Shown here piece by piece: positions 56,333-64,000 of a stretch of 64,000 nucleotides of DNA; position 1 is the stretch's first letter; each line of letters starts with the position of its first letter. The stretch lies in assembly GCA_025526935.1 (NCBI GenBank), contig JAHLKD010000014.1:372001-436000 (forward strand), in the 5' to 3' direction. Below the pieces are notes generated by a model that searched no databases, was not told where the DNA came from, and worked only from the letters and a program-made list of their open reading frames with translations. The position numbers and the translations under genes were made by a program. Source of the stretch: Cladochytrium replicatum (lineage: Eukaryota > Chytridiomycota > Chytridiomycetes > Cladochytriales > Cladochytriaceae).

Positions 56333-56999
56333 GTGAGTTACGTTGGGCTGGAAGCTTGCTTAGAGAGTTGCTTTTGGGATTGGACTGGACGTTTCATACA
56401 CGGAACAGAAAACCCGCCGTGCCACGCATTCCGATAGCCTAGTGAGACGGTAGGGGTGCCATCACCAACAAACAATCGAGAAAGTTTTGAAGTAGGTTGC
56501 GAAAGATTACGAGGAAATGGTTGGGGCATATGTTTTGGTCAACAGACGTTAACTCATAAAACTTGCTTCAAGATGCTTTGGATGGCTACAATCAACACGG
56601 CAAGCGCAAATCTTTCTCTAGCCCATTCGAAGCGTGAAGGTACAATGTATGCGTTTCGAGGTACAGCTTTTATGTGGCAAATGTGTTCTTAGCTTAGTAT
56701 TTAAAAACAGATGCTCAACAAGAAGTATATCAAAGAGAGTGTATCCCGCTTTTGTCTGAGCTCACCGCAACGTATGTTCACTGCGATCACTTTCCTCCAA
56801 TTTAACTTTTCTTCAGACAATACCGTCAGAATCACAGACAAAGACACCAACTGGTGTGAGCCCAATATCAAATGTAGAGCTGCCATGAAGGTTACTACGA
56901 AATCCCAGCACAGGGGCAATCCTGTATGAAGCAGAATTCGGCGGTACGGGGGTGATAGATCGAGGAAGCTTACCAATTAGGGTGACTTAACCTTAGCCG

Positions 57000-58600
57000 A
57001 TAGACGATCACACACCCTGGAGGACCATTTCCACCGTGACACTCGACAAGCTCGTCGAGCGACACTGCACTTCCCAAAGTTAGGTTTACAAGAGGTTGCA
57101 GATAAGACTTCAATTGAAAGAATCCCAAAAAGATCGTGATTTCGTCCATTGTGTGCTGCTGACCTATCTCCACGTCACAGCATTTCTTGATCAATTGACT
57201 TCCAGATATCCCAAAACATTTTCCGCTAACCACATATTGCATCTTTCGCTTATTTATATCCCTAACTTGCGTCTTATACACTCCACGTGCAGCCCTCACA
57301 ACGTGAAGACGCTGCACGAAATCGATGCGCTTCGGAAATGTGGGCCTATCGTTCGCATCCGGTTAGTATACACATACCACACATTCCAAGATTGAAGTAA
57401 GCTGGTAGAGCACTCAAGAGATGGACAGACGAATACTGGAACCTTGACTTCACATCTGCTTCGACCAGGTCGCGCTGGAGCGGTTCGTTGCAGCACTTGA
57501 GGGCATTGACGAGTCATTCGACACACCAGTATCTCAAGCTTCTGCTCAAATTCCGCGTCTTATTGCATGGCGTTTGAGGTTCTAATTTCGCGTGAAGGTA
57601 CGCCTTAATCCCGTGCATATGAAGGATTCACAAAAAACAGCAGCCGAAGCAAAATCTGGAAAGTTTCCGTCTCCTGTCAACAAGCTGTCGGAAAGAATAG
57701 AATTTAGAGATATCGATCCAAAAGATCTTGCAGTAGCACTCGCCATGATCGATGCAACCTACTAGCCGCGATCAAACCGATTGAGATCGTGGTTCACTTT
57801 TGGGGGGAACCCCGCCAGTCCATCTGCACATGCGAGTACTTCCAATCTGTATGCAATGATAGATCAATTCAATTCTGTGAGTTGAGCCAATGCACCAGTT
57901 TCTTTTCACTGATCATCCCCGGATCAGGTATGCTATTGGGCTGCAACAGAGGTCTGCACGCAGCCAGAGGTACAGGTGCTTTTCTCAACAATCCCACTCT
58001 ATGTTCGTTTCAAAACCTCATATCAACTCTTTTATTTCGCAGAAATGCTACAAGCAAAACAACTACAACACCATACTCGCGCTCGTATCGGGACTGAAGA
58101 CTTCTGCCGTAGCCCGACTCAAGCAGTGCTGGGAAGTAAGGCGTACTTCTAGCTTCAGTCAAATCGCAATCTCAAACTTAATTCTAACCAGGCCGTTGAA
58201 TCAAAAGGATGGAAGCAGGTCGAAGATCTTGTGGCCTCCATCACCCCCGAGCACGACCACCGCGTCTACAGACACGATCTTGAAGCCTCCATGCCAAACT
58301 GCATCCCAATCCTAAGCCTCTATCGCAAAGACATCCTTTTCATGAACGACGGGAATCCAAAGTAGGTCGATGGAATGATCAACTTCTCCAAACTCAGGAT
58401 GATTTATGCGAGTGATACGGGGTTATGTGGGACTGGGATTCGAATGCAGATGAAGATTGAGAAGGGACAGAGCGAAGGGCGGGCGGTGCCGGATGCGGTT
58501 TTGGGATTTTCGCGAGGAGCCTGAGAGCACTCAAGGAGCCAGCGTTGATAAAGTACTCAAACTTGTGTGAGAACAAGGAGGGGAAGGCGATTGTTCAGAA
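57000..58600 (+). pseudogene. Ras guanine-nucleotide exchange factor (REM + CDC25), decayed
   Basis: Pieces of an exchange factor appear in order. The N-terminal REM module reads TLDKLVERHC and DRDFVHCVLLTYLHVT (about 57040-57180). The CDC25 domain follows with IEFRDIDPKDLAVALAMIDA (57700), AAIKPIEIVVHFWGE, NYNTILALVSGLKTSAVARL (about 58060), KGWKQVEDLVASITPEHDH, CIPILSLYRKDILFMNDGNP and VDGMINFSKLRMIY. Breaks include a one-base loss after MIDATY near 57764, a TAG at about 58363 between NPK and VDG, and stops in the REM part. One good intron survives (about 58137-58190). RasGEFs activate Ras or Ral GTPases; this copy should not produce a full protein. Confidence 0.72.
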
Positions 58601-58816
58601 ATGGTTGGAACAAGGATGATGAAAGTGGGGGCAGGGCTTTTGGTTCTGGCGTTAAACAATAATCTATTGAATTTGCATGAACTGTTTGTTCCGGTGGTTG
58701 AGAAATATTCTAAAGGGAAGCGACAGTGACCGCTTCTGCAACTTGGGATGGAACACATTGAAATTAGCTTTCTCCAATCTCTGCAAATAGTTCTGAATAA
58801 CAGTCTTCAAACAAAG

Positions 58817-59906
58817 TCAATCAAATTTATTCAGAGAAGAAATTTGAATATAACCTACAGCATTCAATAAAGCAGGCACCCCGCCAGGCGGCATGGATTT
58901 CTGGAGTGTTCCGGTATGCAACAATTGGTCATTCGCACTGGTCGCAATCTCAAACACCACATCTGAAAGCTTCTGGAGAGTGGTTGCGTCCCCGCGAAAC
59001 AAATCCTCTGAAGATAACCCGTTCTGTATGAGAAAAGGTTGCGATAACTCAGTCGAACCTTCAAAACCAGTATTTTTCCACACCAACCCTGGCAGTGAGT
59101 TGTGTGGGGAGGTACAATTGTCGCTCTCGAACTAAATACGGAATTCCGCGGATGATCGTCACTATGCCTTGCGCCTTTCCAATATGGCTCGCCGCGTGAT
59201 CCGCATTGTGATCTTCAATCCCGAGTGCCTGCAATTGCAAGTACAGCAAACTCGATGCAGTGTTTTCTGCGTACGTTTCAAGATCCTTCATCGAGTTGAA
59301 GGGAGCGCCGGCAGAGAGTTGGTCCTGTTGATTCGTTTGAAAATCAGAGAATGCAATACGTCGAGGATAACAACGTACCCGTGCTTGAATGATTCGCTTC
59401 AGAAATTGCTTTCCCATCGAGCTCTTCTTCATTGTTCCGTGAAGCGCGATCGTAATCGGGTGGTGACGTGGGCGGTTCTGTCAAATACTTACTGAGCACC
59501 CCAACAAATATTTAGGAGATCAATTGAAGTACATCATAAACTTCGTCAACAGCATCGAGCCACCATCTCGACCTCAATTGCGCCGCTCTCGAATCCTTCG
59601 CGCTATCGCTGCCAAAAAATAATGCGTCAAAATCCGAAAAACCTTCTTGAAGATAAACGCTTCTCACACTATCTGCGCGATTTCGATGTTGAATGCCCTC
59701 AATGCCCAGAATGCGTCGCGGGATGGTTCTGGTGCAAATAGCGTGCACAGGTAACCGTCGTAATCCTTTACTCGCACAAGCTCTCTGCAATAGCTAAGCG
59801 CAGCGGGAAGCGAAGAGGAGGTTGAATGAGGGCGTATTGCAATCGGACGCCACGAAGAGAGTGGGAAGTGGCGACGCGAAGGCATTTTCGGATTGCGCTG
59901 CGCCAT
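58817..59906 (-). CDS. NDUFAF6-like complex I assembly factor (squalene/phytoene synthase fold)
   Basis: NDUFAF6 is a mitochondrial protein of the phytoene-synthase fold needed for complex I assembly. After a basic N-terminus (MPSRRHFPLSSWRPIAIRP) comes YCRELVRVKDYDGYLCTLFA, DAFWALRAFNIEIAQI, then across an intron (GTGTGAG...TTGGCAG) SDSAKDSRAAQLRSRWWLDA. Next are LETYAENTASSLLYLQLQAL, DHNADHAASHIGKAQGIVTI, RGIPYLVRERQLYLPTQL, GLSSEDLFRG and GGVPALLNAVGYIQISSLNK. The invariant HAASHIGKAQGI block is perfect. An apparent frame jump at about 59670 disappears once that intron is used, so the gene looks intact. Two start codons are possible (59906 or the MPSRR Met, 21 bases later). Confidence 0.85.
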
Positions 59907-60108
59907 TACGGCAGAACTTTGGGTGACGAGATGATGGTGTACCCGGCAAAGAACTCAATGAAAGAAATCATGACACCTGAAACAAAAATAGATCTACTAA
60001 TAATTTTACACCTCGATAGAATGTGCTTCGCACTCACAAAGTGAAGAGGTTTCTGTACTTCATCACAGTTCTTGATCAAAAGGACTGGACCATGCTGTTC
60101 ATAACACG

Positions 60109-60860
60109 TTATGTCGGAGAAAGAGTTTTGGTCCATTCTTCGTAGACAGGGAACTCTGTGTAGCCGCGGCTATGAGGCACATCTTTTCCGCCGTAGAACG
60201 AGGTATGGTCGTAGGGCGTTGTCGAGCGGTTGACCTTTGAACAACCGCTGTGGGAGGTCAGGTGTCCGAATAAATGGCGGGCCAAACGCAAGAAGGTTTT
60301 CTTTCCCGGACTTGATGTACTCTTCTGCTACAACTCCGTTGAATCCGTCGTTGAACATTACCAGCTCTTGATAAGGGGAAGAAAACCTTTCGCCACATCC
60401 AGGAGGGTCCCGCGTGCAGTAGCGTCCATCAACGCGAAGTGTCGCACAAGTTGGATGTATACAATGTTCAACTTTTCAAGCTCGGTCATAAGGTAGGAGT
60501 ATCCTCGAATAAGGATGTTTTTTTGGATCTCCCATGCCTTCCACGGATCCTCGATGACCTCCGGATCCCCAATATATCTCCGCTATCCAGGTAGAAATCT
60601 AAAATTCCCGCTTTGGCTCCAATCCCGCTCGGCAATAGTGTAGGGCTCCGTTGGGGTCCATACCGGGGTCTGCAACTCGACCGACGTGCCACAGCTGCAT
60701 GAAGAGCAGGCTACCCTTTTTCGTGCACGGCGGGAGTGACTTTTACGATCCTTCGATCTGCTCTTTGGTGAAGATTCCTATGCAGTCGCCCACTCGACCC
60801 CCTGCTCGGATATGAGTGTCGCTTCGGTCATGAGGAGACCGGCACGGGCTCGCTGGGCGT
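60109..60860 (-). pseudogene. Old yellow enzyme (NADH:flavin oxidoreductase) fragment
   Basis: The pieces are LMTEATLISEQG, GIFTKEQIEGS, SLLFMQLWHVGRVADPG (about 60650-60850), and after unmatched sequence the C-terminal MFNDGFNGVVAEEYIKSGKE with LLAFGPPFIRTPDLPQRLFK (about 60230-60350). The end in another frame is SRGYTEFPVYEEW. The active-site middle of the barrel is missing, and at least three frame changes and a stop occur. It is a clear but dead member of the FMN-binding family. Confidence 0.72.
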
Positions 60861-61386
60861 TATGTTGGGCGTTGACATCTTGCGGAACGCGAGTTGGACT
60901 GTTTTCAAGGGTGAGAGACGATAGAACCACACTTCAAAACATCAATGACAGTGAGAGCTGATGTATTGTTGTCCTAGCTGCATAAACACCGGTCCTTCAG
61001 GGTGAGAGAGAACCCAGTTTCACTTGAGATTGCAGGTAGGGAAAAGATTGTGTGCTGTTGTTGGAATGCCGATTTGAAATGATGGCATGTGCTTTAAAAC
61101 ATGTTTGGAGGTCCGGCAATTCCGACGGCTTAACGAATGCAGTGGACCGAGCTTATTGTCCAGTTTCATGGACCAGAGGATCAGTGCACATGGTGGCTCG
61201 TTTTTGTATCTGGGGATGCAAGCCGTGTCACTTTATTGCATTCGTACAGAAACGTTACGAGGAGGACTACAAAGGCGACGACTCTTTCACTCTCCCCTTT
61301 TTTCCAATTCACTGACGGGACGAGGCCAACCCTATTAATTTGCACACTGATTCTGAAAGAATTTCGAGCTCACATTTGCGAAAACA
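60861..61386. other. Gene-free stretch
   Basis: Small overlapping frames only, and none resembles a protein family. Confidence 0.45.
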
Positions 61387-61755
61387 ATGCAAAGCAAAAG
61401 GAGAAAAAGTCTATTCAAGCCGGCCGAAAGCACACTCGATCAACACTTCAAGACAACAAAACATATCGAGCTAAGAAGGCAAGTGCCTCGTGATGAGAGG
61501 GGAACTATATTCACCATAGACGATAAGCAATACTTCAAGCAACAAAGAAGAATAATCGAATGCCCTCCCTCGGCCATTGAAAGCATGGCACTTGCAATTA
61601 TTCAAATTAAAAAAGGGTCTGTAAAGAATGACCCGGTCAATGAAGAAAAAAAAGAAAAAAATGTAACGCGTACTACTGACACACAAAAGAGAAAGATAAA
61701 ATTACAGACGATGGCGAAGGAAATCAACACGAAAAAAACCTTGCAACTGCTATAG
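61387..61755 (+). CDS. Hypothetical protein, 122 residues, very basic
   Basis: The frame MQSKRRKSLFKPAESTLD to KTLQLL is unspliced, rich in Lys/Arg/Gln, and has a more structured middle (GTIFTIDDKQYFKQQRRIIE). The last third is low-complexity Lys/Glu. No family is recognised. It could be part of an old transposon or a chance frame. It converges with the tetraspanin gene, ending only about 30 bp from its stop. Confidence 0.3.
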   Translation: MQSKRRKSLFKPAESTLDQHFKTTKHIELRRQVPRDERGTIFTIDDKQYFKQQRRIIECPPSAIESMALAIIQIKKGSVKNDPVNEEKKEKNVTRTTDTQKRKIKLQTMAKEINTKKTLQLL

Positions 61756-61783
61756 AATCGCAATGGTAAAATCCGCAGCTTCT

Positions 61784-63001
61784 TTAGTCATAAATGTGGT
61801 TCGACGCAAGCATGCTGACGATGAACACGACCAGAACGACCGGTACGATCGTAAATGCCACGGCGTAAACAAGCACCATCGCAGAAGACGCAAAGATGAC
61901 GAACGGGTCGTGACACGGTGAAGACGCCGTCTGTCGACGGATGAGGAATCGGCGGGCTTCACCGTCTGTTGGAGACGGTGACGCTGCAGGAGGTGGATCC
62001 ACGGTTGTTGCAGCAGCAACGATTGTTGTTGTAGCAGTCGTGGGCGAAGGAATCACTGGCACAGCGCACACAGCATTTGGGAACGGACGGTCCAACAACG
62101 AATAGTAACCACAACAATTGAGCTAAAGAACATACAACAATCAGATAGAAAATCTGCATTCTAGCATGAATCACATACTCTGGTCTCAACGACGCCTCTT
62201 TGCCACGTCCACGTATCCCACTTGAGCGCCAAGTCGTTTTCAAATTGGGTATTGTTTGCGTCGCGGTAGCCGATGTAGCCGATGGCGATAAAGAGCGCGA
62301 GGACAACCCAGCACGAGACGTTGAAGACGGTCAAGATGTTTTTCCGGTGGGCGAAGGCACCAACAAAGCCGATAAAGCCGACGATCGACATAACTATGGA
62401 GGCGACGGTGGTGAGAGGAAGGAGAACTGGTGGCGCGATGATCTTGAATAAATCTGCTGCAGAATATGTTTCTGCATAGGTAAAGGCGCAGGTGAGGAGA
62501 ATTACGAGGGCGAAGAAGGTGAACTGCACGGGCAAGAAAGGCATAGGATTAGTGTCCTGGGACAGTGCTGTTGGTCTGCATTGCCCAGCCCACAGTACTT
62601 ACGATTGCGTTAAAGACCAAAAATACGATCTTCGCCTTCCCAAATCTCCCCAGGTTCTTTCTGTTGAGGGACGACATGTTTGATCGATAACTTCTCTTTG
62701 ATACTCTTGAAAGGGTTCGCCTGAGAGAGTTTGCAATGGTAGGATAGTATCTGTCGAGTGAGTTTGAAGTCTGGAGGTTCTGCTGAGAGTGCTGTGGGGT
62801 GAGCTGTTGTGGAGAAAGCTGCTGTTGCTGTTGAGACTGGTTTGGAACTACGATTGAGTCTCTGGAAGGCATCTGCTTGAGCAGCGAGACTCTTTGGTTT
62901 ACGGCCATTAGCGACGAGTCCTGCGATTGCGAAATGGGATCGAGAGATGAGCGCAACAGACGATAGACAAACTGATGCAGACGTACCTGTGGAGTTGACA
63001 T
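61784..63001 (-). CDS. Tetraspanin-like protein with CCG motif
   Basis: Exon 1 is MSTPQ, followed by a GTACGT intron. Next comes a disordered Gln/Ser N-terminal tail (QQQQQLSPQQLTPQ) and the first helix KIVFLVFNAIV. Helices two and three follow: FTFFALVILLTCAFTYAE and TTVASIVMSIVGFIGFVGAF with ILTVFNVSCWVVLALFIAIG. The large outer loop contains LNCCGYYSLLDRPFPNAVC, the Cys-Cys-Gly signature of tetraspanins. A Thr/Pro-rich stretch precedes the fourth helix (SAMVLVYAVAFTIVPVVLVV). The stop is at 61784. Tetraspanins organise membrane microdomains; fungal ones act in invasion structures or cell-surface organisation. The long N-terminal tail is unusual, since most members have a very short one. 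Confidence 0.8.
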
Positions 63002-63325
63002 TGTGTACAGAGACAGCGGTAATCTTCTCGTTATCAGCAATCAAAAGTGCTTGGCGTTCGGTCGGTCTCTCCTTGACGGGTTGTTTTTGTTTGATTTTGG
63101 GTTTTGATTTTGATGTCGATCGGATTGTGATGAATTTTTAATTTAATTTGAATCAAATGCAGTAGGCAATGTGGCTGGGGTGCCAAGCCGATCACATGTG
63201 TGTCATGTGGTTGTGCTTGATTTTGAAAAAATACGAAATTCGCATGATGCGATCAACATCGTGTGATCCACTTGTCTCAGCGTGTCAAACGCAGATCCAC
63301 TACTGATCTTGGCTGTTTGCTCAGC

Positions 63326-64000
63326 TCACTTAAGCAGTACAAACTGCTTTTCCCACCGCTTGCGCTCCTCCTCCTCTGCCCCTTCAACAAACAAAAACCC
63401 ACTCACGTCTCCAAACACTCCCTCCCCTCGAATCACAGGCTCATTGCTGAACCCGAGCAAATACGTCCGCATCTGATCATCAAGCATCACCTGTGCCCCG
63501 TAAATTCCCTTCGCCCCCTTGCACGCCTTCATCCGATATGATCCAGCTCGGATCCCTGCAAATATCACACCCGCCACTCTTTCTAACACTTCGTTCCATT
63601 TAACCTTGTACTTTGCTACGAGCTCGCGTTTCAGTTCATGCAGTGTTACTACTGTGTCGCCCTCAGATGTAGAAGTGATGTGTCGTTTGGGGTCCGTAGA
63701 TCCTGCAATGTAGGGTAACGGTGCGACCGCTGGCACGATCAGATCAGGTGCATAGTATGCGCGGAGTGGATTGAGCGAATCGACGAGTACGAGAACCTGA
63801 AGCTCAAACTTTCTTCCTTGCACAAGCGCTGGGGTATTAATGTCTACAATACAGATTGAGATGACGACCCATTAGATTGAGACGACGACCCATTAAATCA
63901 TAAACATGTTTCCACTTACATTTGGAAACGATCTTAGGACCCGTGATCATCTGCCGGAGAATCTCAGAAATGTTGTGCGACACCGATACTCCAGCCGTCC
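63326..64000 (-). CDS. Tubulin-tyrosine-ligase-like protein, TTLL12-type (5' end outside window)
   Basis: The final exon reads GRKFELQVLVLVDSLNPLRA with YYAPDLIVPAVAPLPY, then VKWNEVLERVAGVIFAGIRA and LLGFSNEPVIRGEGVFGDVS, ending FVLLK at 63326. An upstream exon, after an intron of about 80 bp (near 63845-63920), gives ILRQMITGPKIVSK. The order K-x-I-x-x-P, F-D/E-L-R-type strand, P-L-R, then the C-terminal metal/ATP region matches the ligase half of TTLL12-like proteins. TTLL proteins add amino acids to tubulin, but TTLL12 is thought to be largely inactive. The SET-like part would lie right of the window. Confidence 0.6.

Noticed and set aside
59640-59690. Frameshift in NDUFAF6 after NIEIAQI
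   Set aside because: A GTGTGAG...TTGGCAG intron gives the family-length join, so no mutation is needed.

Overview
The window is nuclear DNA from a fungus, most likely an early-diverging zoosporic one (chytrid-like). This is an inference from gene content. Protein-coding genes are packed on both strands, cut by many 50-100 bp GT-AG introns, and sometimes start only tens of bases from a divergent neighbour. Alongside general eukaryotic genes (DSK2/ubiquilin, AVL9, NAS2/PSMD9, NSA2, MED21, RRP43) there are families scarce in yeasts and moulds but common in animals and basal fungi: SCAMP, Churchill (CHURC1), a CCG-motif tetraspanin, a TTLL12-like protein and a secreted von Willebrand D protein.

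Layout. 1-14.1 kb: ordered housekeeping genes (DSK2, AVL9, a putative secreted metallopeptidase, NAS2, a BSD-domain gene, NSA2, vWD protein). 14.1-25.2 kb: a transposon block. A complete 6,275-bp hAT element (15049-21323) has near-identical 15-bp terminal repeats and an 8-bp target duplication. It carries a decayed transposase, a second decayed coiled-coil gene, and inverted arrays of a ~97-bp repeat. It lies beside a decayed LINE and a tRNA-Asp-like gene. 25.2-44.7 kb: ordinary genes (mitochondrial PPR protein, MED21, a Sho1-like SH3 membrane protein, an IQ-motif protein, CHURC1, a possible FAM177 gene, SCAMP, a PH-domain protein, two small unrecognised genes). 45-61 kb: a mixed, eroding region. 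Pseudogenes of a group II PLP decarboxylase, a RasGEF and an old-yellow-enzyme protein alternate with apparently live genes (PhzF-like, RRP43, tyrosine aminotransferase, NDUFAF6). A Ty1/copia relic and inverted-repeat hairpins are also here. 61-64 kb: a tetraspanin and the 3' part of a TTLL12-like gene.

The genes do not form one pathway. Recurring themes are proteostasis (DSK2, NAS2), ribosome and RNA processing (NSA2, RRP43), membrane traffic (AVL9, SCAMP), mitochondria (PPR protein, NDUFAF6) and the cell surface (vWD protein, SH3 membrane protein, tetraspanin). The least ordinary item is the two-gene hAT element. The smallest gene-structure curiosities are NSA2, with a start codon forming its own exon and a 15-nt last exon, and MED21, with an intron donor lying inside a long GT repeat. 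All product calls come from reading the translated sequence against remembered families. No database search was run, and splice sites are by eye.
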